Assembly: GCA_029933395.1 (NCBI GenBank)
Contig: JAOZOG010000054.1
Span: 4,458-9,801 of the forward strand
DNA length: 5,344 nucleotides
Direction: 5' to 3'
Source: Sulfurovaceae bacterium
GTDB taxonomy: Bacteria > Campylobacterota > Campylobacteria > Campylobacterales > Sulfurovaceae
This document shows positions 1 to 5,344 of the stretch, piece after piece. Under the pieces are notes generated by a model. The model did no database searches. It saw only the letters and a program-made list of their open reading frames with translations, and was not told the origin of the DNA. Numbering within the stretch: position 1 is the stretch's first letter; the number at the start of each line of letters is the position of its first letter. The position numbers were made by a program, and so were the translations under genes.

Positions 1-10
1 ATCGTCCGGT

Positions 11-1033
11 TTAGTTCATCACCGGCTTGGGTGTTTTGTCTGTAGAGACAGGGAACTGCGGATAGGTCACTTCAGGCTTTTTGCCGTTGAGTGCTTTGAG
101 GAATGTGACGATCGAAGCAGTCTCTTTCTCTGTGAGTGTCGCGCCGAGCTGTGTTTCGCCCATGATTTTGACAGCCTCAGCCAGATCCCATACAGTTCCG
201 TTGTGGAAGTAAGGGGCTGTTTCGGTGATATTTCTCAGAGTTGGTACTTTGACCATACCGTTTTTGTCACCTTTGAAGTCGCCGACATCGGCAAACTTAA
301 ATGGCTTGACAGCAGGGAATGGCTGCATCGTGCCGCCCAGTGCGATTCCGTTGTGACAACTTGCACACCCTTTGTCGATGAATGTCTTCAGCCCCGCTTT
401 TTCGTCGGCACTGAGTGCATTGGCATCGCCTGCCAAAAATTCGTCATATTTACCCGGAGTGACCAGTGTTCTCTCGAAAGCGGCAATGGTATCCGCGATT
501 CGCTCGAATGTAATCTTGTCGTCACCGTAAACTTTCTTGAAGGCATCAACGTATTCCGGCATAGAGCTGACTCTTTCGACTGCCATCTCTTTGGAGATCG
601 CCATTTCAGGTGCTGCCTGCATAGGGCCCTGTGCCTGCTTCTCGAGATCCGGATCTCTACCGTCCCAGAACTGACTGTCCATAAAGACTGCATTGTAAAC
701 AGTGGGAGAGTTGAGGTGGTGCGGGTTGGCTGTCCACTGGTGTCCTGTCGCTGCACTGACACCGTCTGTTCCGCCGAGTCCAAGGTTGTGGCAGGTATTG
801 CAACTGATGAGGCCACTCTTGGAGAGACGTGGCTCAAGATAGAGTGTCGTACCCAAGGCTACTTTGGCATCCGTAATAGGATTCTTTGGGTTGTCGATCA
901 GCTTCATCAGCTCTTTTTTGTCGCTTGGAATCGGCTTGAGTCCTGCTTTGGTTGCAGAGTCGATCAGTGTATCTGCCGACAAGAGTGTTGTTATCGCTGT
1001 GATAGCCGCCAGGCTTACGAGAATTTTCTTCAT
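11..1033 (-). CDS. Periplasmic di-heme cytochrome c peroxidase (CcpA/MauG family)
   Basis: Reduces hydrogen peroxide to water in the periplasm with electrons from a small c-type cytochrome or equivalent donor. The 340-residue product starts with a Sec signal peptide (MKK, hydrophobic core, likely cleavage after LSA at residue 20). Two heme-attachment motifs are visible: CNTCH at 78-82 and CASCH at 223-227. His98, in a GHQW motif 16 residues after the first heme His, matches the distal ligand position of the classic Pseudomonas enzyme. Met291, in a VKIMGxTQLG motif, matches its axial Met of the high-potential heme. The family signatures NSPTVYNAVF (108-117), QFWDGR (121-126) and VPTLRN followed by APYFHNG (263-279) are present. 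Length is normal for the family. The ATG at 1031-1033 has AGGAG seven bases upstream. The gene is monocistronic as far as the window shows, and its stop codon is 10 bases from the left edge. A MauG-type modifying enzyme is less likely given the classic ligand pattern. Confidence 0.96.
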   Translation of the reverse strand: MKKILVSLAAITAITTLLSADTLIDSATKAGLKPIPSDKKELMKLIDNPKNPITDAKVALGTTLYLEPRLSKSGLISCNTCHNLGLGGTDGVSAATGHQWTANPHHLNSPTVYNAVFMDSQFWDGRDPDLEKQAQGPMQAAPEMAISKEMAVERVSSMPEYVDAFKKVYGDDKITFERIADTIAAFERTLVTPGKYDEFLAGDANALSADEKAGLKTFIDKGCASCHNGIALGGTMQPFPAVKPFKFADVGDFKGDKNGMVKVPTLRNITETAPYFHNGTVWDLAEAVKIMGETQLGATLTEKETASIVTFLKALNGKKPEVTYPQFPVSTDKTPKPVMN

Positions 1034-1045
1034 ACAATATCTCCT

Positions 1046-1062
1046 AATAAATAATTTTTATT
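1046..1062 (-). promoter_or_regulatory. AT-rich dyad in the peroxidase leader, possible operator
   Basis: The 17 bases at 1046-1062 form a near-perfect palindrome, AATAAA(T)A-A-T(T)TTTATT on the plus strand, with one mismatched pair. It sits between the predicted transcription start and the AGGAG ribosome site (1041-1045), where a bound repressor would block transcription. The shape recalls Fur/PerR-type boxes, and peroxide-responsive control of cytochrome c peroxidase is known in related bacteria. No consensus match is claimed; AT-rich leaders produce such dyads by chance. Confidence 0.3.
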
Positions 1063-1075
1063 GTTTAGAAGTATA
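1063..1075 (-). promoter_or_regulatory. Probable promoter of the cytochrome c peroxidase gene
   Basis: Read on the minus strand, TATACT at 1070-1075 is a good -10 box, which puts the start near 1063 and gives a leader of about 30 bases. No clear TTGACA lies 17 bases upstream; the region is T-rich, which fits campylobacterotal sigma-70 promoters. An imperfect dyad TTCTTT/AAAGAA (1084-1096) lies just upstream of the -10 box and could be a regulator site or chance in AT-rich DNA. Confidence 0.55.
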
Positions 1076-1195
1076 GTGCGAACTTCTTTAAAAGAAACTT
1101 TAGAGATGCTCTTTAGGAGTTATCCCAGGGCGTGGGGACTTTCGACATGGTTGTGGAAGAGATCATTGAAAATGATGGCGGCAAGAGCAGTGCAG

Positions 1196-1214
1196 AGGAG
1201 TCCGACAGACTCCT
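1196..1214 (-). repeat. Perfect hairpin just after the permease stop codon
   Basis: AGGAGTC (1196-1202) and GACTCCT (1208-1214) form a perfect 7-bp stem with a 5-base loop, four bases past the permease stop codon on the minus strand. A second hairpin, ATCATT/AATGAT with a 3-base loop, follows at 1162-1176. Neither is followed by a T-run on the minus strand, so they are not canonical intrinsic terminators. They could protect the mRNA 3' end or assist factor-dependent termination. Confidence 0.4.
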
Positions 1215-1217
1215 GGC

Positions 1218-2558
1218 TCAATGAATCGGGGTAGAGAAAAAGTCGAAAAAGAGCCACATCAAAAAAGATGAGGTGATCAGTGTGGCGATCATTGTCGGGG
1301 TGCCTTTGGCAAACCACAGACCCGGTGTGATAGCGAGTGAAGGGTCGTTTTTCTCTTTTGCGAGACGTTCGGAGATCGTGACGATATAGACATTGGCCGT
1401 TGACCCGAGATGGGTTCCGTTGCCGCCCATTCCTACACCGATCGCCAGAGACCACCAGAGAGGAGCTACATTGATTCCCTGGGATTCCATTCCGAGGATG
1501 ATGGGGATCATTGCTGCAGTGAACGGAATGTTGTCGATCATTGCAGAGAGGATGGCTGCCACCCACATCAGCGTGATGGAGGCGACAAGCAGATCGCTTT
1601 TGACAAATGGCTCGATAAAGCCTCCCAGATACTCGAGGAAATGCGTCTGCTCCACCCCTCCTATAATGACAAAGAGCGCGATGAAGAAGGCCAGCAGCGT
1701 CAACTCTATCCTTGAAAATGCCGCATCCATATCTGTTTTTGGCGAGAGAAAGAGCAGAATCGTCAAGCCGATTGTGGCGACCATCCAGGCGTCCCAGCCA
1801 AGTGCATGGTGTATGATGAAGAGGACAACCATAAATCCGAGTACCGCCAGAGAGATATACCAGGTCGTCTTGTCTTTAAGCTCTTCGACTTGTGAAAAAT
1901 CAGGCGTCAATGGGGTAACACTGAGTTCTTTGCGAAAAAGAAAACGGAGTGTCAAGATCGTGGCAAAGTAGGCGACCACCACAAGACCTGCCATATGGAG
2001 AAAGAAGGAGTTGAAGCTGATATCTGCGGCTGAACCGATCATCAGATTCGGTGGATCGCCTACAAGTGTAGCGACACCGCCGGTATCCGAGAGCAGGGCT
2101 GCCGCCAGAAGATAGGGGACAGGATTGACGGCCAGTGTCCTGCAGATCAGAATGATAAGCGGACCGAATATGACGACCGTTGTGACATTGTCAAGCATCA
2201 ACGAGATACCGGCAACCGCTGTTCCCATCAGGACAAGCAGTAGAAAAAGCCGACCCTTGCTCAGGTCTGCAATCTTGAAGGCCAGTGCCTCGAAACCCCC
2301 GGTAGGAATCATGATCGAGACGATCGTCATCATCGCTCCAAGTAAAAATACAACATTCCAGTCGATCGCTTCGATCGCCTTCGATGGAGAGTAAAACCCG
2401 AAAACCTGCCCGACAACAATCATCGTCAGGGCACCCAGCAGCGCGAATTTGGTACGATGCAATCCATGGAGCCCTTCGGTGAAGATACCGATAAAAGTAA
2501 CGACCATAATGACAGCAGAGAGTATCATCGACAAATCAAGTGTATAGGTGTGGTGCAT
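1218..2558 (-). CDS. Ion-transporter superfamily permease (ArsB/NhaD/SLC13-like)
   Basis: Inner-membrane transporter of 446 residues with roughly ten to twelve hydrophobic segments. It shows the two-fold pseudo-repeat of the ion transporter superfamily. The first half carries DNVTTV (123-128) followed by SDTGG and GDPPN (158-171). The second half carries IDNIPF (341-346) followed by GGNGTHLGSTAN (378-389). These paired DN and glycine-rich hairpin motifs define the ArsB/NhaD/P-permease group; the GDPPN hairpin especially resembles the P-permease (OCA2-like) branch. The substrate cannot be read from sequence: sodium/proton exchange, an oxyanion or a dicarboxylate are all possible. The ATG at 2556-2558 lacks a good Shine-Dalgarno; only an AAAGAAG stretch lies further upstream. 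An in-frame ATG at codon 11 also lacks one, so the start is slightly uncertain. It lies 47 bp downstream of selU in the same direction and has its own likely promoter. Confidence 0.9.
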   Translation of the reverse strand: MHHTYTLDLSMILSAVIMVVTFIGIFTEGLHGLHRTKFALLGALTMIVVGQVFGFYSPSKAIEAIDWNVVFLLGAMMTIVSIMIPTGGFEALAFKIADLSKGRLFLLLVLMGTAVAGISLMLDNVTTVVIFGPLIILICRTLAVNPVPYLLAAALLSDTGGVATLVGDPPNLMIGSAADISFNSFFLHMAGLVVVAYFATILTLRFLFRKELSVTPLTPDFSQVEELKDKTTWYISLAVLGFMVVLFIIHHALGWDAWMVATIGLTILLFLSPKTDMDAAFSRIELTLLAFFIALFVIIGGVEQTHFLEYLGGFIEPFVKSDLLVASITLMWVAAILSAMIDNIPFTAAMIPIILGMESQGINVAPLWWSLAIGVGMGGNGTHLGSTANVYIVTISERLAKEKNDPSLAITPGLWFAKGTPTMIATLITSSFLMWLFFDFFSTPIH

Positions 2559-2581
2559 AGAGGGGAGCTTCTTTCTAAAAA

Positions 2582-2597
2582 TTTTGGAACTATAGCA
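2582..2597 (-). promoter_or_regulatory. Probable extended -10 promoter of the permease gene
   Basis: On the minus strand TGCTATAGT (2589-2597) is a TGn-extended -10 box with TATAGT at 2589-2594. Transcription would start near 2582, leaving a leader of about 24 bases. AAGACA at 2614-2619 is a weak -35 candidate with a long 19-base spacer, inside the 3' end of selU. The site lies within the 47-bp gap, so the permease can be expressed independently of selD-selU, although read-through is not excluded because no terminator is visible between the genes. Confidence 0.5.
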
Positions 2598-2605
2598 CTT
2601 TTAAA

Positions 2606-3721
2606 CTATCGTCTGTCTTTTGCCTGGCTGGAGATCTTTTTCAGATAATCCAGCACCTCTGTATAGTCTCCACGGAAGAGAATACGGTCGGAGCGCTTCT
2701 GTATCTGGTAATCATACATAGGATCATAATACTCTCTCAGCAGATACTCGACCCATACCTTGTGCGCTTCGAGTGACCCATTGTGAAGTTGTTCCTGAAA
2801 AGCGCTGTCAAAAGCGGCCGTGACGGTCTGATACCGAAGGCCTCCGAGTCTCTTTTGGATGCGTGCCATCGCATTCTGGATATCCTCCCTCCAGGCCTGG
2901 AGCGGATCGGGGAATCCGGCAGTATGATAGTGCGCCTGTGCGGCTACGACATATTCGTCGAAGGTGATCTCCGTTCTTTTGTGCATCTCTGTCTCGAGGA
3001 TGATCAGTGGTGCGTGAGCCAGATAGTTGGCGAGATGATCGGGTAGAAAATCCTTGCCTACGTTTTTGCCTTCATCTTCAAAAACAAGGTATCTGTGCCC
3101 CTCTTCGAGTTTCTGTATCAGGGCATAGGCGAGGGCATTCTCAAAATCGATTTGACTGGGTTGGGGTGTGATATGCCGCCCAAAAGAGGAGCCACGGTGG
3201 TTTGCCAGTCCTTCGAGGTCGATGGCATTGTCCAGCTCCTGGAGCAGTATCGTTTTGCCCGAGCCGGTTCGCCCACCCAGCACCAGAGGCTCGAATCGTT
3301 CGCAGGATCGTTCTGTCTCTTCGATGAGATAGCGCCTGAAAGCTTTGTAGCCGCCTCGAAGACGGACGATCTCTCTGCCCGTCTCCATCAGCCACTCCTG
3401 AGAGATTTGTGAACGCTGTCCTCCCCTGAAGCAGTAGAGCATCGCATCGGGATGGCTGTCGACAAAATCACTCCACGCTTTGACCCGTGCCTCTTTGATG
3501 GGGCCGTTGACCAGTTCGTGGCCTAGTTTTGTCGCTTCGTCGTTTCCCTGCGCTTTGTAGCGTATGCCGACAAGATGCCGCTCTTCATCGCTCATCAACG
3601 GAAGATTGACAGCGTTGGGAAAGGCACCTTTTTCGAATTCTACGGGTGCGCGGACATCGATAAGGGGCGTATTCTCGAGGACGATCGACTTGAACGCATC
3701 ACTTTGTGGCAGCTCTGGCAC
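2606..3721 (-). CDS. selU: tRNA 2-selenouridine synthase (MnmH/SelU)
   Basis: Converts 5-substituted 2-thiouridine at the wobble position of certain tRNAs (Lys, Glu, Gln) to 2-selenouridine, through a geranylated intermediate, using selenophosphate. The 371-residue protein has an N-terminal rhodanese domain (about 1-130) with catalytic Cys97 in YCFRGGQRSQ, the same number as the essential Cys97 of E. coli YbbB. A P-loop domain follows, with Walker A GRTGSGKT at 150-157, the conserved NHRGSSFG at 174-181 and an acidic FEDEG at 214-218 in the Walker B region. Length matches the family (about 360-370). The start is GTG at 3719-3721, whose G is the last base of the selD stop codon (TAGTG). GAGG at 3729-3732, seven bases upstream, supports it. 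It is the second gene of a selD-selU operon and is likely translationally coupled. All key residues are present, so it should be active. Confidence 0.97.
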   Translation of the reverse strand: MPELPQSDAFKSIVLENTPLIDVRAPVEFEKGAFPNAVNLPLMSDEERHLVGIRYKAQGNDEATKLGHELVNGPIKEARVKAWSDFVDSHPDAMLYCFRGGQRSQISQEWLMETGREIVRLRGGYKAFRRYLIEETERSCERFEPLVLGGRTGSGKTILLQELDNAIDLEGLANHRGSSFGRHITPQPSQIDFENALAYALIQKLEEGHRYLVFEDEGKNVGKDFLPDHLANYLAHAPLIILETEMHKRTEITFDEYVVAAQAHYHTAGFPDPLQAWREDIQNAMARIQKRLGGLRYQTVTAAFDSAFQEQLHNGSLEAHKVWVEYLLREYYDPMYDYQIQKRSDRILFRGDYTEVLDYLKKISSQAKDRR

Positions 3722-4752
3722 TATTTGACCTCGATCAGCTTCTCGCCCTGTGCGTGTGTCTCGCCGATAGGCTCCAGGTCGAGCCCTGCATTTTTCGTGA
3801 TATCAAGAAAGGTATCGATCCCCTCTTTTTTGACGATGACAAGCAGTCCGCCGGATGTTTGCGCATCACAGAGTATTTCACGCTGCTGCTCCGTCATCTC
3901 ACTGACGGTATCACCATAGCTGAGAAAATTCTTTCTCGCGCCACCGGGGATGCATCCCATCTGCCGATACTTTTCGACATTGGGAAGCAGAGGCACTTTG
4001 TCGAACCAGACCGTTGCGCCGATCCCGCTGCTCTCACAGATCTCGCCCAGATGCCCCAGCAGTCCGAAGCCTGTCACATCTGTCATCGCCACGACACTCT
4101 CCAGAGGCGCGAGCTCGGCACCGATCTTGTTGAGGGTCGTCATCGCTTCGATAGCCGGGTCGATTTCACCCGCTTCGATCTTCTTTTGCTTCTGTGCCGT
4201 GGAGAGGATACCGATACCCAGCGGCTTGGTGAGGAAGAGCAGGCAGCCCTCTTGGGCAGTATCGTTGGTCATCAGATTGGCATTGTCTACCAGTCCGGTT
4301 GCCGCCAGGCCGAAGATCGGCTCGGGGGAGTCGATGGAGTGCCCACCTGCCAGAGGGATACCGGCATCTTCGCAGACAGCCCGCCCGCCATCGATGACAG
4401 CCCGCCCGACATCCGCCGAAAGCTTATCGATCGGCCAGCCGAAAATAGAGATCGCCATCAGCGGCTTGCCGCCCATCGCGTAGATATCGCTCAGCGCGTT
4501 GGTCGCCGCGATCTGCCCGAAGACGAAGGGGTCGTCCACGATCGGCATGAAGAAGTCCGTCGTCGAGAGCACCGAGGTTCCGTTGCCCAAGTCGTAGGCA
4601 GCAGCGTCGTCTTTGTTGCTGTTGCCCACAAGAAGCTGGGGATAGTGGATATCCTCCCGTGTGCTGTCGAGTATCTCTTCGAGCAGCATCGGCGAGATCT
4701 TGCACCCGCATCCCGCCCCATGGCTGTATTCCGTCAGTTTGATCGTTTCCAT
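3721..4752 (-). CDS. selD: Selenide, water dikinase (selenophosphate synthetase)
   Basis: Makes selenophosphate from selenide and ATP, releasing AMP and phosphate; this is the activated selenium donor for SelU and for selenocysteine synthesis. The 343 residues align with E. coli SelD with an offset of two. The N-terminal flexible motif HGAGCGCK holds Cys15 and Lys18 (E. coli Cys17 and Lys20), so this is the cysteine form with no in-frame TGA. Metal-binding aspartates appear at Asp49 (KDDAAAYD), Asp89 (TNALSDIYAMGG) and Asp225 (MTDVTGFGLLGH), matching E. coli 51, 91 and 227. The GGHSID segment (136-141) and CDAQTSGG (295-302) are typical AIR-synthase-fold motifs. The ATG at 4750-4752 has GAGGA four bases or fewer upstream. 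It is first in the operon, overlaps selU by one base, and is driven from the divergent region shared with the HAD gene. Confidence 0.98.
   Translation of the reverse strand: METIKLTEYSHGAGCGCKISPMLLEEILDSTREDIHYPQLLVGNSNKDDAAAYDLGNGTSVLSTTDFFMPIVDDPFVFGQIAATNALSDIYAMGGKPLMAISIFGWPIDKLSADVGRAVIDGGRAVCEDAGIPLAGGHSIDSPEPIFGLAATGLVDNANLMTNDTAQEGCLLFLTKPLGIGILSTAQKQKKIEAGEIDPAIEAMTTLNKIGAELAPLESVVAMTDVTGFGLLGHLGEICESSGIGATVWFDKVPLLPNVEKYRQMGCIPGGARKNFLSYGDTVSEMTEQQREILCDAQTSGGLLVIVKKEGIDTFLDITKNAGLDLEPIGETHAQGEKLIEVK
3729..3732 (-). promoter_or_regulatory. Ribosome binding site of selU inside the selD 3' end
   Basis: GAGG on the minus strand, within the last codons of selD, lies seven bases before the GTG start of selU. 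No ATG with better spacing is near. Together with the shared base in TAGTG it fixes the GTG start and suggests coupled translation, giving SelU in proportion to SelD. Confidence 0.6.
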
Positions 4753-4774
4753 ATTTCCTCTTACTTATTTCTGT

Positions 4775-4787
4775 TATACTTCGGGAT
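4775..4787 (+). promoter_or_regulatory. Probable promoter of the HAD gene
   Basis: TATACT at 4775-4780 on the plus strand is a good -10 box (five of six bases). The start would be near 4787, giving a leader of about 22 bases that contains a GGGGG ribosome site (4797-4801). No clear -35 is seen. This box is only five bases from the opposing selD -10 box. Confidence 0.5.
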
Positions 4788-4791
4788 TATA
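4779..4791 (-). promoter_or_regulatory. Probable promoter of selD-selU
   Basis: A perfect TATAAT -10 box is read on the minus strand at 4786-4791. The predicted start is near 4779, with a leader of about 27 bases. A -35 would fall at the first codons of the divergent HAD gene, and no TTGACA-like sequence is there. The leader is too short for a riboswitch. Confidence 0.6.
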
Positions 4792-4808
4792 GCACCGGGG
4801 GATTAAAG

Positions 4809-5276
4809 ATGAGAATAGAGATACCCAATTATCGAACAGTGACGATCACCGATATCGTCTGTGACTACAATGGGACGATCGCCAAAGACGGTATCGTGTT
4901 GCCGGAAATCAAAGAGATTTTTCAAAGACTGAGCAGCGATTTTACGCTGTATGTCATTACAGCAGATACTTTTGGCAGTGTCAAAGCACAGCTGGAGGGT
5001 TACGGTGCACAAATCAAAATCTTGACAAGCAGTGATCATACACAGGAGAAAGCAGACTTTGTCGCATCACTCAGTGCTGACCACTGTGCGGCACTGGGCA
5101 ATGGAAACAATGATTGCAAGATGCTGAAAGATGCTGCTATCGGAATCGCCGTATTGGGTGATGAGGGGTGCAGCAGAGAGACGATGATAAGCGCAGATAT
5201 TATGGTCCAGAACAGTGCGGATGCACTTTCACTCTTTTTGGAGCCCAAGCGGTTGATTGCGACGCTGCGGAGGTAG
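4809..5276 (+). CDS. Soluble P-type-ATPase-like HAD hydrolase
   Basis: A 155-residue cytosolic HAD-superfamily protein that resembles the phosphorylation domain of P-type ATPases without any membrane part (the group called soluble P-type ATPase, COG4087). Motif I is DYNGT at 19-23, with nucleophile Asp19 and Asn at the +2 position; P-type ATPases have DKTGT and ordinary phosphatases DxD. Motif II is Thr51 in ITADT (ATPases: TGD). The conserved Lys is probably Lys81 in EKADFV. Motif III is GNGNND at 97-102 followed by MLKDAAIGIAVLG, very like the ATPase GDGxND and ADVGIA stretch. It has no cap domain, signal peptide or membrane segment. The ATG follows GGGGG by seven bases. It is transcribed divergently from selD. 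The substrate is unknown; phosphatase, phosphotransferase or ATP-hydrolysing roles are all open. Confidence 0.9.
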   Translation: MRIEIPNYRTVTITDIVCDYNGTIAKDGIVLPEIKEIFQRLSSDFTLYVITADTFGSVKAQLEGYGAQIKILTSSDHTQEKADFVASLSADHCAALGNGNNDCKMLKDAAIGIAVLGDEGCSRETMISADIMVQNSADALSLFLEPKRLIATLRR

Positions 5277-5290
5277 TGTACGGTCTTTGG

Positions 5291-5323
5291 GCGGTGGGTA
5301 TAAATACGCCACCTCGCGATTTT
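5291..5323 (+). terminator. Imperfect palindrome after the HAD gene, possible weak terminator
   Basis: GGTGG-GTAT (5293-5301) pairs with ATAC-g-CCACC (5304-5313) through a single bulged G, giving about eight or nine pairs. An alternative outer GCG/CGC pairing extends it to 5317. A short TTTT follows at 5320-5323. Its position 14 bases after the HAD stop codon fits a transcript end, but the T-run is short and set off from the stem. It may instead be part of a dispersed palindromic repeat. Confidence 0.35.
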
Positions 5324-5325
5324 AT

Positions 5326-5344
5326 GTCGGTCGTAGCGTGGGCA
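5326..5344. repeat. Possible start of a GTAGnGTGGGCA-type palindromic repeat, cut by the window edge
   Basis: The final bases include GTAGCGTGGGCA (5333-5344). Motifs of the form GTAGGGTGGGCA followed by a complementary TGCCCAC are common half-sites of dispersed REP-like repeats, often found beside RAYT-type Y1 transposase genes. Only one half is visible here, so the identification rests on resemblance alone. Confidence 0.2.

Noticed and set aside
203..1054. A 283-codon open frame on the plus strand opposite the peroxidase gene
   Set aside because: Antisense to an intact peroxidase with both heme motifs. The product is Cys-rich without any domain pattern and has no suitable ribosome site.
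1393..1971. A 192-codon open frame on the plus strand inside the permease gene
   Set aside because: Antisense shadow: the permease frame shows conserved paired family motifs through the same bases.
2359..2387. Short direct repeats of TCGATCGC/TTCGAT type
   Set aside because: They lie in the permease coding frame and encode the Ala-Ile-Glu-Ala-Ile-Asp stretch; codon repetition explains them.
2559..2605. An intrinsic terminator between selU and the permease
   Set aside because: The gap has AACTAT direct repeats but no GC-rich stem followed by a T-run.
3721..4752. Possible selenocysteine form of SelD
   Set aside because: The catalytic position reads Cys (Cys15 in GCGCK), and there is no in-frame TGA near the start.
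3706..4806. A 366-codon open frame on the plus strand opposite selD
   Set aside because: It lies wholly antisense to selD, whose motifs are complete. The translation is rich in Arg, Asp and His with no recognisable domain, as expected of an antisense shadow in a moderately GC-rich gene.
4753..4808. A riboswitch or structured leader upstream of selD
   Set aside because: The predicted leader is only about 27 bases on the selD side and 22 on the HAD side, too short for a known riboswitch, and no stable fold is evident.

Overview
The window carries five complete protein-coding genes at high density and no RNA gene, CRISPR array or insertion sequence. The gene set points to a sulfur- or hydrogen-oxidising member of the Campylobacterota (the former Epsilonproteobacteria, Sulfurovum/Sulfurimonas/Nitratifractor-like). 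It combines a periplasmic di-heme cytochrome c peroxidase, a Cys-type SelD with SelU, an ion-transporter-superfamily permease and a soluble P-type-ATPase-like HAD protein. The promoters have clear TATAAT-like -10 boxes and no good -35, as is usual for that group. Base composition is about half G+C by eye. The taxon is inferred from style and gene set; no marker gene is present.

Layout, left to right. Positions 11-1033 (minus) encode the cytochrome c peroxidase, with its own promoter and an AT-rich dyad in its leader. A 184-bp gap (1034-1217) holds that promoter, small hairpins and two very short, doubtful reading frames. Positions 1218-2558 (minus) encode the polytopic permease, with an extended -10 promoter in the gap before it. 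Positions 2606-3721 (minus) encode selU and 3721-4752 (minus) encode selD, which form a tight two-gene operon sharing one base (TAGTG). A 56-bp divergent promoter region (4753-4808) follows, with two nearly abutting -10 boxes. Positions 4809-5276 (plus) encode the small HAD protein. The last 68 bp hold an imperfect palindrome and the start of a GTAGcGTGGGCA-type motif that may be a repeat cut by the window edge.

Functionally, selD and selU form a complete two-step path. SelD makes selenophosphate from selenide and ATP. SelU uses it to convert 2-thiouridine to 2-selenouridine at the wobble base of certain tRNAs. The other genes have no proven link to selenium. The peroxidase detoxifies hydrogen peroxide in the periplasm using c-type cytochrome electrons. 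The permease moves an unidentified ion. The HAD protein is a cytosolic phosphohydrolase-like or ATPase-like protein of unknown substrate, notable for sharing a promoter region with selD. I see no strong evidence for an undescribed multi-gene system. The least explained items are the HAD protein, its promoter arrangement with selD, and the palindromic sequence at the right edge.
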